Source: UBA1368 sp964563125 (GTDB taxonomy: Bacteria; Bacillota; Syntrophomonadia; Syntrophomonadales; Syntrophomonadaceae). Taken from it: 64,000 nucleotides of DNA. The notes under the pieces were generated by a model. That model did not search any database, had not been told where the DNA came from, and saw only the letters and a list, made by a program, of their open reading frames with translations. The position numbers were made by a program, and so were the translations under genes. How positions within the stretch are numbered: the stretch's first letter is position 1; every line of letters starts with the position of its first letter. The stretch lies in contig CAZLVY010000004.1 of assembly GCA_964563125.1 (NCBI GenBank), positions 16,323 through 80,322 on the forward strand, given 5' to 3'. Positions 43,827-52,370 of this stretch are shown here, in pieces.

Positions 43827-45863
43827 GTGCTGTTAGAAAATTTAAGAAATATAGGAATAATTGCTCATATAGACGCCGGTAAAACTACTACTACCGAAAG
43901 AATATTGTATTATACCGGTTTGACGCATAAAATAGGCGAGACGCATGATGGTGCCAGTGTTATGGATTTTCTTTCTTATGAAAAGGAACGCGGCATTACA
44001 GTAGCTTCTGCTGCCACTACCTGCATATGGAAAGGAACCAGCATTAATATAATTGATACTCCTGGTCATGTAGATTTTACGGCCGAAGTCGAACGCAGTC
44101 TCAGAATTTTAGATGGTGTAGTAGTTATATTCTGCAGTAAAGGCGGAGTAGAACCGCAATCAGAAACAGTCTGGAGACAAGCTGATAAATATAGAGTTCC
44201 CCGCATTGCTTATATAAATAAAATGGATGCAGTTGGTGCAGACTTTTTCCGAGTAAATGAGCAGATAAGAACCAGACTGGGAGCAAATCCTCTGGTTATC
44301 ACCCTGCCGGTAATTAATGATGACGATTTTACTGGTATTATTGATTTAATAAAAATGAAATATTATACTTTCAGCGGTAAATTAGGCAACGAAGTAGCGG
44401 AAGTTGAAATTCCTGCCGAGCATTTAGCCGAGGCAGAAAAATGGCGTCAATCAATGACTGAGAGTCTGGCTGAAACAGACGAAAAATTGCTGGATATGTA
44501 TTTTAATAATGAACCTATTGCCAATGAATTGTTAATTGAAGCTATTAGAGTAAATACTTTAAGCGGAAAAATTGTGCCGGTATTATGTGGTAGTTCCTAT
44601 CGTAATATTGGTGTGCAACTGCTTTTAGATTGTATTGTTAATTATCTGCCGTCACCTATGGATGTAGAGCCAGCAGTTGCTACAATTCTGGGTACAGATG
44701 ATACAGTTGAAATAATTCCCGATTCTAATGGCCCCTTTTCAGCTTTGGTTTTCAAAATTGTCAGTGACCGTCATGTTGGCAAATTAGCCTTCGCTCGCGT
44801 TTATTCCGGAACTATTAAAGCGGGCAGTTATGTAATAAACAGCACCAAAGATAAAAAAGAGAGAATAGGCCGCCTGGTTAAAATGCATGCTAACCATCGT
44901 GAGGAAATAACTGATGTGTATGCAGGCGATATCGTAGCCTTTATCGGTTTGAAAGATGTCAGCACCGGTGACACCATTTGTTCAGAAGGAAACAACTTAT
45001 TACTGGAATCAATCATTTTCCCTGAACCGGTTATACAAATATCCATTGAACCAAAAACTCAAAATGATCAGAGTAAACTTGGTGAATCACTGGCCCGTTT
45101 GGCTGCTGAAGATCCGACTTTTAAAGTAACTTATAACTCGGAAACCGGTCAAACTTTAATTGCCGGTATGGGTGAGCTTCATTTGGAAATAGTCGCTGAA
45201 AGACTGTCCAAAGAATATATGGTTGATTTTAATATTGGTCAGCCCCAGGTTGCTTACAAAGAGACTATTACCCAAAAAGCAGAACAAGTTACCCGCTATG
45301 TAAAACAAACTGGCGGCAAAGGACAGTTTGCTCATTTGGTCTTGCGCTTAGAGCCAAGTGAAGAGGGATTTGAGTTTGTTAATAAAATCGTCGGCGGAGC
45401 TATACCCAGAGAGTACATTCCAGCTGTTGAGGCAGGAATTAAGCAAACTTTAACAGAAGGAGTCCTGAAAGGATTCCCTGTAGTTAATGTTAAGGCAACA
45501 TTGCTGGATGGATCTTTCCATGAAGTGGATTCATCAGAAATGGCGTTTAGAGTAGCTGCCATGATCTCTACCAAAGATTGCTTGAAGAAGGCTGCTCCTA
45601 AGCTGCTCGAACCGGTGATGAAGTTGGAGATAACTACTCCTGAGGAATTTACCGGTAATATAATAAACAATATTAGTAATATGCGTGGCCGTTTGGAATC
45701 TATGGAAATGGAAAACAATACGCAGATAATTAGAGGGAGTGTACCTCTGGTTGAATTGTTCGGCTATTCAACTACTTTAAGGTCGCTTACCCAGGGTAGA
45801 GCCGCGTTTTCCATGCAGTTTTCGCATTATGAAGAAAGACCAATCACTTCTATAGACAAATAA
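43827..45863 (+). CDS. Elongation factor G paralogue (EF-G2 type)
   Basis: 678 aa with the GTPase domain (AHIDAGKTTTTERIL, DTPGHVDF, NKMDAVGAD), domain II, the domain III-V C-terminal half (GMGELHLEIV, TGGKGQFAHL, GGAIPREY, MRGRLESME). It is close to standard EF-G but stands alone, without rpsL, rpsG or tuf, and the effector loop region reads YEKERGITVASAATT rather than the usual QERERGIT. EF-G paralogues may act in stress or recycling, or as ribosome-protection factors. GTG start, Shine-Dalgarno AAGGAG 13 bases upstream. Its leader looks regulated. Confidence 0.88.
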   Translation: MLLENLRNIGIIAHIDAGKTTTTERILYYTGLTHKIGETHDGASVMDFLSYEKERGITVASAATTCIWKGTSINIIDTPGHVDFTAEVERSLRILDGVVVIFCSKGGVEPQSETVWRQADKYRVPRIAYINKMDAVGADFFRVNEQIRTRLGANPLVITLPVINDDDFTGIIDLIKMKYYTFSGKLGNEVAEVEIPAEHLAEAEKWRQSMTESLAETDEKLLDMYFNNEPIANELLIEAIRVNTLSGKIVPVLCGSSYRNIGVQLLLDCIVNYLPSPMDVEPAVATILGTDDTVEIIPDSNGPFSALVFKIVSDRHVGKLAFARVYSGTIKAGSYVINSTKDKKERIGRLVKMHANHREEITDVYAGDIVAFIGLKDVSTGDTICSEGNNLLLESIIFPEPVIQISIEPKTQNDQSKLGESLARLAAEDPTFKVTYNSETGQTLIAGMGELHLEIVAERLSKEYMVDFNIGQPQVAYKETITQKAEQVTRYVKQTGGKGQFAHLVLRLEPSEEGFEFVNKIVGGAIPREYIPAVEAGIKQTLTEGVLKGFPVVNVKATLLDGSFHEVDSSEMAFRVAAMISTKDCLKKAAPKLLEPVMKLEITTPEEFTGNIINNISNMRGRLESMEMENNTQIIRGSVPLVELFGYSTTLRSLTQGRAAFSMQFSHYEERPITSIDK

Positions 45864-45904
45864 ATAGATAAAGTCCGCTCAATGATGAACGGACCTACGA
45901 TAAC

Positions 45905-45933
45905 AAAAGGACGCACATTGTTGCGTCCTTTTT
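45905..45933. terminator. Bidirectional terminator between the EF-G paralogue and the anti-sigma gene
   Basis: AAAAGGACGCA..TGCGTCCTTTTT, perfect stem with a 6-base loop; the T run on both strands could serve both convergent genes. Confidence 0.85.
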
Positions 45934-45976
45934 GCGATATTATTGTTGGTGCAATGTAGGGTTGATTAGCGATATT

Positions 45977-47119
45977 CTATAGTTGGCCTAACTTTATTGA
46001 CTCGGCCAGATTGAGTAATTCTTCATTACTTAACGAACTCTTTATCTTAACCAGATACGCTATATTTTCATATTCTGCAATTACTTCTAACAGTTGAGTT
46101 GATGACTCAGCGACGGAAGTCTTATTATCCTGCTGCTCTTTATCAGCAGCTACAGACATATAACTCATAGGAGCTGAATAAGGTTCTACTGATATTTCAA
46201 CTGTCTGGTTAGTATTTACTTCGGTGTAAGTGAAGTTAATAACAGATCCAGTGTCAGAACTTACGTTTAATATATAATTTTCGGGCAAGTCAACCGGCAT
46301 AACCAAGACCTCGTCTGCATTATTTGCCAGTGAGACTGCATAGGAACGATAGCGGTTAGGTGATAAGACTTTTAGGGCAGCAGATGTGTCATCTCTGGTA
46401 CCTAGCGTCATATCTGATTGCAGCGATTTTGTGCTGATATCTTCAGAAATTGGAGCATCAGTAACTGGAGCATCAGTAACTGGAGCATCAGTAACACTTC
46501 TCATCGCAATTTGTATGACTTCATTATTGTTGGTTGATTCATTAATACTGGTACTGCCACTTACTGTGTTACCTGAATCATTGTTACTGACGGTAACGCC
46601 TGGGTCTCCGCTGCCACCGTCATTTAAAGTAGTTGGATTTGTTGGTGTGCTGCCGGTTCCAAAAATATCTGGATCAGTAACCAAAGCCTGGTCGGATTCC
46701 AACTGGTTATCAGCAATATCTTTGGTTGCTAATTCAAATTGTGCAGATTTATTACCAATATTAAAAGTATTATAGAAATCAGGTAATACACCAGTGATTA
46801 AAAGTACAATAGCAGCGGCTGCAGCTATAAATAAAGATACTTTTCTGGTGCGTGAAGTTTTTAAGCTGTGAATATCAGCTTGGCTTTGAATGGTCTGCCT
46901 GGCAGATACAGCGCCCATCACCCGACTGGTAAAATTGTCATCTATGGCATCTACTGTCAGGGCATCTTTTAAAACCGCATTTTCCATATAAGTTAACTGC
47001 ACCATATTATTGCACGTTTCGCACTTTGTCAGGTGCTCTTCAATCTGCAGAGCAATTTCAGGGGATAAATTGCCGTCGCAATATTCATAAACATATTTGT
47101 CAATTTGCTGGCAATTCAT
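45977..47119 (-). CDS. Zinc-finger anti-sigma factor with long extracellular part
   Basis: 380 aa. An N-terminal anti-sigma zinc-binding domain has HLTKCETC (His29, Cys33, Cys36). One membrane helix lies at about 93-112. The rest is extracytoplasmic: an Asn/Ser/Thr-rich linker with TDAPVTDAPVTDAP (three 15-bp DNA repeats) and a C-terminal beta-rich domain. It would hold the ECF sigma factor encoded directly upstream at the membrane until a signal arrives. The stop codon region overlaps the sigma gene by 4 bases, so the pair is translationally coupled. Confidence 0.88.
   Translation of the reverse strand: MNCQQIDKYVYEYCDGNLSPEIALQIEEHLTKCETCNNMVQLTYMENAVLKDALTVDAIDDNFTSRVMGAVSARQTIQSQADIHSLKTSRTRKVSLFIAAAAAIVLLITGVLPDFYNTFNIGNKSAQFELATKDIADNQLESDQALVTDPDIFGTGSTPTNPTTLNDGGSGDPGVTVSNNDSGNTVSGSTSINESTNNNEVIQIAMRSVTDAPVTDAPVTDAPISEDISTKSLQSDMTLGTRDDTSAALKVLSPNRYRSYAVSLANNADEVLVMPVDLPENYILNVSSDTGSVINFTYTEVNTNQTVEISVEPYSAPMSYMSVAADKEQQDNKTSVAESSTQLLEVIAEYENIAYLVKIKSSLSNEELLNLAESIKLGQL
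46451..46495 (-). repeat. Three perfect 15-bp tandem repeats in the anti-sigma gene
   Basis: On the plus strand the unit TGGAGCATCAGTAAC occurs at 46451, 46466 and 46481 with no mismatch. It encodes TDAPV repeats. Being an in-frame 15-mer, copy number could vary without breaking the protein. Confidence 0.9.
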
Positions 47120-47700
47120 ATTACTTCCCCCTTTCTTTCAGTTGCAGTTTTTTGCATATATAGATTGCGCATAGCTTTCCGGGCTCGATGGACTTTAACC
47201 TCGACATTTTCTTTACTTATACCTAGCACCTCAGCAATTTCTCCGTTGTTATAATCCATCTGATAACGCAGGGTAATAATGATGCGGTAGCTTTCTGGTA
47301 ATTCCATAATTACTTCATTAATAAAGCTGCTTAAGGCTCTTCTTTCATAATACAAATGCGGGTCCCCAATATTGGCACTTGGTGTACTATCAAGTGCCTG
47401 CACATAGGTTTCATCAAAACTTAAATTTACAACCTTTTTATTCTTTCTTAAGGTACTGATAGTAGTGTTTACAGCTATTTTATGTATCCAGGGGCCAAAC
47501 TTTTTATTAACATCGAATTGATAAAGTTTTTCATATACAGTTAGAAAGACTTCCTGTGAAATGTCTTCTGCTTCCTGATATTGCCCGATTATTCGATATA
47601 CAATAGCAAATACAGATTTTTTGTATTTGTTCACTAACTCCTCAAAAGCGTAGAGGTCGCCTGCCAAGACCTGAGAGGCCAACAACTCATCACTATTCAA
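47116..47700 (-). CDS. ECF RNA polymerase sigma factor
   Basis: 194 aa with sigma region 2 (DAEDISQEVFLTVYEK in variant form) and region 4 (LPESYRIIITLRYQMDYNNGEIAEVLGIS) at about 130-170, no region 3, as expected for ECF (sigma-70 family group 4). TTG start behind GGGGAG. Coupled to the anti-sigma gene downstream. A candidate autoregulatory promoter lies 32 bases upstream. Confidence 0.93.
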   Translation of the reverse strand: MNSDELLASQVLAGDLYAFEELVNKYKKSVFAIVYRIIGQYQEAEDISQEVFLTVYEKLYQFDVNKKFGPWIHKIAVNTTISTLRKNKKVVNLSFDETYVQALDSTPSANIGDPHLYYERRALSSFINEVIMELPESYRIIITLRYQMDYNNGEIAEVLGISKENVEVKVHRARKAMRNLYMQKTATERKGEVI

Positions 47701-47731
47701 AATTTTCAGCTCCCCAATCTCTTATATATGA

Positions 47732-47757
47732 TACGAAAGTCATAGTAATAGCTTACA
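47732..47757 (-). promoter_or_regulatory. Candidate ECF-type promoter of the sigma/anti-sigma pair
   Basis: On the minus strand TGTAAG (47757-47752), 16 bases, then CGTA (47735-47732). This matches the SigW-type pattern TGAAAC-N16-CGTA in spacing and -10, with two mismatches in -35. Self-activation is typical of ECF factors. Confidence 0.4.
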
Positions 47758-47896
47758 CTAAAGCCAAGAAAAACAACATAATCAATAATTACCTTGTTGC
47801 ACCAATATCCATTATATACTGTTTTTATGTTAAAATAAGAGGGAAATAGACGATAATTATCTGCTATAAGGTCTAACGGTAAAGATTGGAGTGTCA

Positions 47897-48334
47897 TTGA
47901 AAATAATTGTTGATGCGGATGCCTGTCCCGTAAAAGAAATAATTGAACAGCAGGCAAGGCTTAAAAACATTAAGGTTATAATGGTTTCTAATTATAGTCA
48001 CCAAATAAATAGTCAGTATGCAGAAGTAATTGTGGTTGACAAAGAGTCACAGGCAGCAGATATTACTATTGCAAATATGACTGCGGCAGGGGACCTGATT
48101 GTTACTCAGGATTATGGCCTGGCATCTATTGTGTTGGGCAAAGGAGCAGTAGCAATGAGCCCTAGTGGTAAACAGTATACTGTGGAAAATATAGATGGCC
48201 TTTTAATGCAGCGATATTTAAATGCCAAGGCCAGACAGGCAGGGAATAAGCATATTAATCCCAAAAAGAGAACCAGAGTCGATAATACCAGTTTTGAGAA
48301 TAGTTTAAAGGCATTGTTAAACCAAATAAAATAA
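47897..48334 (+). CDS. YaiI/YqxD family (DUF188) protein
   Basis: About 145 aa, starting LKIIVDADACPV at a TTG with GGAG five bases upstream; GTG at 47891 would add two residues. It has the family motifs DADACPVK, AADITIANM, TQDYGLAS and KKRTRVD. These proteins resemble PIN-like nucleases by fold, but the function is unproven. Confidence 0.9.
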   Translation: MKIIVDADACPVKEIIEQQARLKNIKVIMVSNYSHQINSQYAEVIVVDKESQAADITIANMTAAGDLIVTQDYGLASIVLGKGAVAMSPSGKQYTVENIDGLLMQRYLNAKARQAGNKHINPKKRTRVDNTSFENSLKALLNQIK

Positions 48335-48438
48335 AAGTAAAATATTTGTTATTAAAGTTGGTAATTATGTAAAATAAGTAGGGAATAATTAAATCCAAAT
48401 AAATTATATTAGCTCTTAGCGACGAAAGGGGATAAATT

Positions 48439-49290
48439 ATGTCTGATTCATGTAATTCATGTCCATCAAATGGTCAATGCGATGTTGACCCATCCAAATG
48501 TGATGCTGTTGAAATTAAAAAAACGCTGGTTGGTTCATTAAATAACATAAAAAACGTTATCGTGGTAATGAGCGGCAAAGGCGGGGTAGGAAAATCATCT
48601 GTTACAGGGCTAATTGCCAGTGCTCTGGCCCGGGAAGGTAATAAAGTTGGTGTTCTAGATGCTGATATTACTGGACCCAGTCAACCTAGAGCCTTCGGCT
48701 TAAAAGATGTATCATTAAAAGGTTCTGATTATGGAATCATTCCACCCACTACAGAACTGGGCATAAAATTAATATCTATTAATTTCTTTCTTCCCCATGA
48801 AGATGACCCGGTTATCTGGAGAGGACCAATTTTAGCTGGTGCAGTTAAGCAATTCTGGGAAGAAGTAGACTGGCGGGACCTGGATTATTTAGTGGTAGAT
48901 TTGCCCCCGGGAACTGGTGATGTACCACTAACCGTAATGCAGACACTACCTGTAAAAGGTATAGTTATTGTATCTTCGCCGCAGGAACTGGCAGTAATGG
49001 TAGTTAAAAAAACTATAAACATGACTAAAAAAATGAATATACCCATCCTGGGCCTGGTAGAAAACATGAGTTACGCCATTTGCAGTCACTGTGATGAAAA
49101 GCTTCCTATATTCGGGGAAAGCCAGGGAGAAAAAGTAGCCAAAGATAATGCCATCGACTTCCTTGGCGGACTGCCCTGGGATATAAAATTGAACCAGTTA
49201 GTTGATCAGGGGAAAATCGAATCCTATAATTCGGAGGAGATAAAAGGCATCGTTGCTAAATTAACCGCCAAATTAGAGCAACAAAAATAA
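48439..49290 (+). CDS. Mrp/NBP35-type Fe-S cluster carrier ATPase
   Basis: 283 aa. N-terminal cysteine motif (CNSCPSNGQC) of NBP35/Mrp forms, Walker A SGKGGVGKSS, VVDLPPGTGD, and the cluster-binding CSHC near residue 215. It assembles and hands over [4Fe-4S] clusters. An Fe-S-rich region follows at 56-60 kb, though not adjacent. AAAGGGG precedes the ATG. Confidence 0.93.
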   Translation: MSDSCNSCPSNGQCDVDPSKCDAVEIKKTLVGSLNNIKNVIVVMSGKGGVGKSSVTGLIASALAREGNKVGVLDADITGPSQPRAFGLKDVSLKGSDYGIIPPTTELGIKLISINFFLPHEDDPVIWRGPILAGAVKQFWEEVDWRDLDYLVVDLPPGTGDVPLTVMQTLPVKGIVIVSSPQELAVMVVKKTINMTKKMNIPILGLVENMSYAICSHCDEKLPIFGESQGEKVAKDNAIDFLGGLPWDIKLNQLVDQGKIESYNSEEIKGIVAKLTAKLEQQK

Positions 49291-49460
49291 CAGCTTAAGT
49301 TACAGGAGTTATCTGGTATAGATATTCTTAACCTTAAGTATTTGCAAATTAAAATTTTAATAATAGAAATAAAAGTTATATTGTATATATTTCTGATGTA
49401 TATTAGAATAAATAAGTAATAATAATTATTTTGTATAGTATAGACTGGAGGGAGATATAA

Positions 49461-49607
49461 TTGATAACCAAACTGCTTTTGGAAATTAAGAATATCTTTG
49501 CTGAGTTAGCTTCAACATTAATCCTTGGTAAAAATAAAGATGCTGCCGGAATCGCTATGATACTTTCAGAAAAAAGCCGAGCTCTGGCGGAGGAATTAGG
49601 AAAATAA
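49461..49607 (+). CDS. Small helical protein, 48 aa
   Basis: TTG start behind GGAGGGAG, seven bases upstream. The product is MITKLLLEIKNIFAELASTL... with two amphipathic stretches and ends AEELGK. No membrane helix. It is followed by a strong terminator. The good ribosome site and terminator support a real small gene; no family recognised. Confidence 0.55.
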   Translation: MITKLLLEIKNIFAELASTLILGKNKDAAGIAMILSEKSRALAEELGK

Positions 49608-49627
49608 GTGTTAATATAAGCTAAAAC

Positions 49628-49664
49628 CAAAACACTGCCTCTGTGTGGGGCAGTGTTTTTCTTG
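49628..49664 (+). terminator. Terminator of the 48-aa gene
   Basis: AAAACACTGCC..GGCAGTGTTTTT around TCTGTGTGG, followed by a T-rich tail. Confidence 0.88.
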
Positions 49665-49740
49665 GTTTGCAGGGATGAACACATATCGTTCGAAATTGAG
49701 CATTGAAAATATCGGTCATTGGTAGTCAGCTACATAAAAG

Positions 49741-49766
49741 AGTAAGATGCCGATTGGCATCTTACT
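49741..49766. terminator. Terminator after modC
   Basis: A perfect 11-bp stem AGTAAGATGCC/GGCATCTTACT around GATT. The following CTTTTA on the minus strand is a modest U tract. Confidence 0.72.
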
Positions 49767-49784
49767 AATGATTTCTTCCGGAAT

Positions 49785-50468
49785 TTATGCATATGCCTGG
49801 AGAATACTGGTCCGGATTAATTCGAAAGCTTCGGTTGAAGTTTCAACCTGGCTAATCTGTCCATTGTCCATAATGGCAAAGTTATCAGCCAACAGTTCTG
49901 CTTCCCAGGGATCATGTGTAACATAAAGAACCGGAATTTCAAGTTTTTTAAGTACCTTGCGAAAATCAGGGAGAATTCGTTCCTTGAGAACAACATCCAT
50001 ACTGCTTAGTGGTTCGTCCATGAGCAATATTTTAGGTTGGGGGACCAGCGCCCGGGCCAGAGAAGCACGGCTTTGAAAACCACCGCTGAGTGTCCGGGGA
50101 CTTTTGGTTAAAACCTCTTTCAAATCAAGCATTTCTACTATCTGATTATATGCTTCAATTGTGCCTTTACCATTACGCATCCCGTAAAGAATGTTTTCTT
50201 TAACGGTCAGATGCTGAAAAAGTGCCGGGTGCTGCGGGACATAACCTACATCTCTATTTTCAGGTGGTAGTTTGATGATATCAAAATTGTTCAGCAGAAC
50301 CTCTCCCTGATCGGCGGAAACTATTCCGGCTATGATTTTCAGAAAAGTTGATTTGCCGCTGCCATTAATACCAATAAGTGCCTTAATTTCGTTATTAATT
50401 TCCAGACTGGCATTTTGCAGGACAATCTGACGACCGTATTTCTTAGTGATACCTTTAGCTTGCAGCAT
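49785..50468 (-). CDS. modC: Molybdate/tungstate ABC transporter ATP-binding protein
   Basis: 227 aa. Walker A GINGSGKST, signature LSGGFQSRASLARAL, Walker B ILLMDEPLSSMD. It lacks the C-terminal TOBE/Mop domain that binds molybdate in many ModC, so it is a short form. AGGAGG precedes the ATG; it overlaps modB by 14 bases. Confidence 0.88.
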   Translation of the reverse strand: MLQAKGITKKYGRQIVLQNASLEINNEIKALIGINGSGKSTFLKIIAGIVSADQGEVLLNNFDIIKLPPENRDVGYVPQHPALFQHLTVKENILYGMRNGKGTIEAYNQIVEMLDLKEVLTKSPRTLSGGFQSRASLARALVPQPKILLMDEPLSSMDVVLKERILPDFRKVLKKLEIPVLYVTHDPWEAELLADNFAIMDNGQISQVETSTEAFELIRTSILQAYA

Positions 50469-51228
50469 AGCTACGCCTCCTAAAGCTTAGTATTGAGACA
50501 ATTAAAAGTGATAAGGCCACGCAGAATACAGCTGCCGTTACAGCCATATCCAGATCTCCTACCTCTACTTTGGTATAGACGTAAGAGGCTAGAACCTGAG
50601 TTCTTCCTGGCATATTCCCGCCAAACATTATAACTGCAGCAAACTCGCTCAGTGAGCGGGAAAAACCCAGAACAAATCCGGAGAAAAGTGCTTCTCCCAT
50701 CAGTGGAAGCACCACTCGAAAATAAACTTTCCCCGGGTGATCGCCCAGGGTTCTGGCTACATCTATTACCTCAGGTTCCATTTGGTTGACACCGGATACC
50801 AGTGTACGAGCAGCCAGGGAATAGGAGACAAAAAACATGGCCAGTATAACTGCAAAAAGGGTAAATGCTGCTCCGGTTTCTCCTAAAAAACCACAGGTTT
50901 TTCTTCCGAATGCCAGCAACAGAGCTAGTCCTGCCACAGTATGCGGAAGGGCGATAGGCAAATCATTGAATAAATTGGCAATCTTGTAAACTATTGAATC
51001 ACGGTAAAACAAATGATAGTAAGCGAATCCAACCGCTACGGTCAAAGCCAGACTGGCAGCTAAAAGTGCTGCTATAAGAGTATTTTTAACACTATTCCAG
51101 AAGAAAGGATCCGCCATGGTGGCCATAATTCCTTCCATACTAAGGTTAATAACCAGTGCTAAAACGGGAAATATAATTAATATCACAAACAGGGGCAGGA
51201 AGAAAATTTTAACCACTTCTTTACTCAT
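50455..51228 (-). CDS. modB: Molybdate/tungstate ABC transporter permease
   Basis: 257 aa with six membrane helices and the ABC coupling motif DVARTLGDHPGKVYFRVVLPL. The ATG at 51228 gives MSKEVVKIF and lies in the modA end; GGTGG lies ten bases upstream and AAGG three. The frame stays open to 51261. Paired with ModC. Confidence 0.9.
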   Translation of the reverse strand: MSKEVVKIFFLPLFVILIIFPVLALVINLSMEGIMATMADPFFWNSVKNTLIAALLAASLALTVAVGFAYYHLFYRDSIVYKIANLFNDLPIALPHTVAGLALLLAFGRKTCGFLGETGAAFTLFAVILAMFFVSYSLAARTLVSGVNQMEPEVIDVARTLGDHPGKVYFRVVLPLMGEALFSGFVLGFSRSLSEFAAVIMFGGNMPGRTQVLASYVYTKVEVGDLDMAVTAAVFCVALSLLIVSILSFRRRSYAAS

Positions 51229-52027
51229 AAGCCTTCCACCCGTACTTTTCAAATTCTGCAATATTTTTTACAGCATGATCGGCAAATGCTGCTGCCAGAT
51301 CTGTCTGACCACCTTTAATAATTGCTGTTCCGAAAACTATTTCGCCGGAAAATTCTTCGTCGATTACTTCTGCTATTTTCAGCTCATTACCATTGGCAAC
51401 ACTTGAATAGATAAGGCCTGCATCCAGTTGATCCTCTTTTATCATAATGGCTACTTGATTTACTGTACTCGGCATTGCTTTAATATTAGGCGAAACTTTC
51501 TCCCACAATCCTAGTTTTTCAATCGAGTTTTTGGCGTAAGTTCCAGCCGGAGCTTGAGGGTCAGCGATTACCACAGTTACTTCCGGATTGCCCAGGTCTT
51601 CCATTTTTGTTACCTTGCTATTTCCTGTTTCAGAAACGACAAGAACAATATTATCTTTTAAAAATTTACTGCTATTTTCATTCTTTTGTGCTTCTTCAAG
51701 TTTTTCAATATAAAGCCAGTCAGCTGAGTAATAAAGATCACAAGGTTGGTTCTGCTCAATTTGAGCAAAGAGACCACCGGAAGGCCCATAATTTACTGCA
51801 ACAGTTGCTTCGGTTTCTTCCTGAAAAGATTTAATGATAACGTCCATTGGCTTCTTCATTCCGGCCGCCACATAAAGATTCAAGGTCTGACCGGAAAAAG
51901 AAATTTTTTCCACTTCAGGCTGGGGAGAGCTTGCTGGTTGGGGAGAACCCTGCTGACCGCACCCTGCTGTCAGGAGTAGTCCACAAAGGAATACAGCTGA
52001 TAAAAATAAACTCAAGAATTTTTTCAT
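51221..52027 (-). CDS. modA: Molybdate/tungstate-binding lipoprotein (ModA family)
   Basis: 268 aa. Lipobox LTAGC (Cys23); then the ModA fold LNLYVAAGMKKPM, NYGPSGGLFAQIEQNQPCDL, and DAGLIYSS. Binds the oxyanion outside the membrane. The GPSG motif is ModA-type rather than TupA-type. Start ATG (52027) follows GAGGAGG. A Moco riboswitch and terminator precede it. Confidence 0.9.
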   Translation of the reverse strand: MKKFLSLFLSAVFLCGLLLTAGCGQQGSPQPASSPQPEVEKISFSGQTLNLYVAAGMKKPMDVIIKSFQEETEATVAVNYGPSGGLFAQIEQNQPCDLYYSADWLYIEKLEEAQKNENSSKFLKDNIVLVVSETGNSKVTKMEDLGNPEVTVVIADPQAPAGTYAKNSIEKLGLWEKVSPNIKAMPSTVNQVAIMIKEDQLDAGLIYSSVANGNELKIAEVIDEEFSGEIVFGTAIIKGGQTDLAAAFADHAVKNIAEFEKYGWKAYE

Positions 52028-52099
52028 GAAATATACCTCCTCAAAATTTAACTTCCTCACATTCCTCTACAGTACAGTTAAACTTGCTGCCCTCCTTTC

Positions 52100-52140
52100 G
52101 GAAAAATAAAAAACGACCCGGTGAAAAAGAACCGGGCCGC
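52100..52140 (-). terminator. Terminator of the Moco riboswitch upstream of modA
   Basis: On the minus strand CGGCCCGGT pairs with ACCGGGTCG around TCTTTTTC and is followed by TTTTTTATTTTT. It lies between the riboswitch and modA. Confidence 0.92.
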
Positions 52141-52154
52141 AATCTTTGCGAACT

Positions 52155-52280
52155 CTAATTAACGCTGCCCAAAGGGCAACGACATTCTCGTTTCCACAAT
52201 GGGAGGTATAGTCGTTTCCAACTATACCCTATCGGCCTAAAGCCCGTGGAATAATTCCCTTAGGGCAGTTGGCTCGGAGT
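52155..52280 (-). ncRNA. Moco riboswitch upstream of modABC
   Basis: Minus strand: CTCCGAGCC at the 5' end, the P1 arm ACTGCCCTAAGGG pairing with CCCTTTGGGCAG, ACGGGC, the conserved GCCGATAGGGTAT, GGAAAC and CCTCCCATTGTGGAAA. These are the hallmark blocks of the molybdenum-cofactor RNA. With the terminator downstream, cofactor binding should turn off metal uptake. Confidence 0.93.
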
Positions 52281-52370
52281 TTAATATAAAAATATTTTTA
52301 TTAGTCTTTCGACATTTAGTTGGATATTCCTTTTTAATAAAATAAATTATCTGAAATTACTATTATAAAA

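Noticed and set aside
45872..45893. GTCCG..CGGAC hairpin as a separate terminator
   Set aside because: The stem is short with a 12-base loop and no T tail; the adjacent 45905-45933 hairpin is the convincing terminator.
49403..49684. 93-codon minus-strand frame
   Set aside because: It is antisense to the better-supported 48-aa gene and its terminator, and has no ribosome site.
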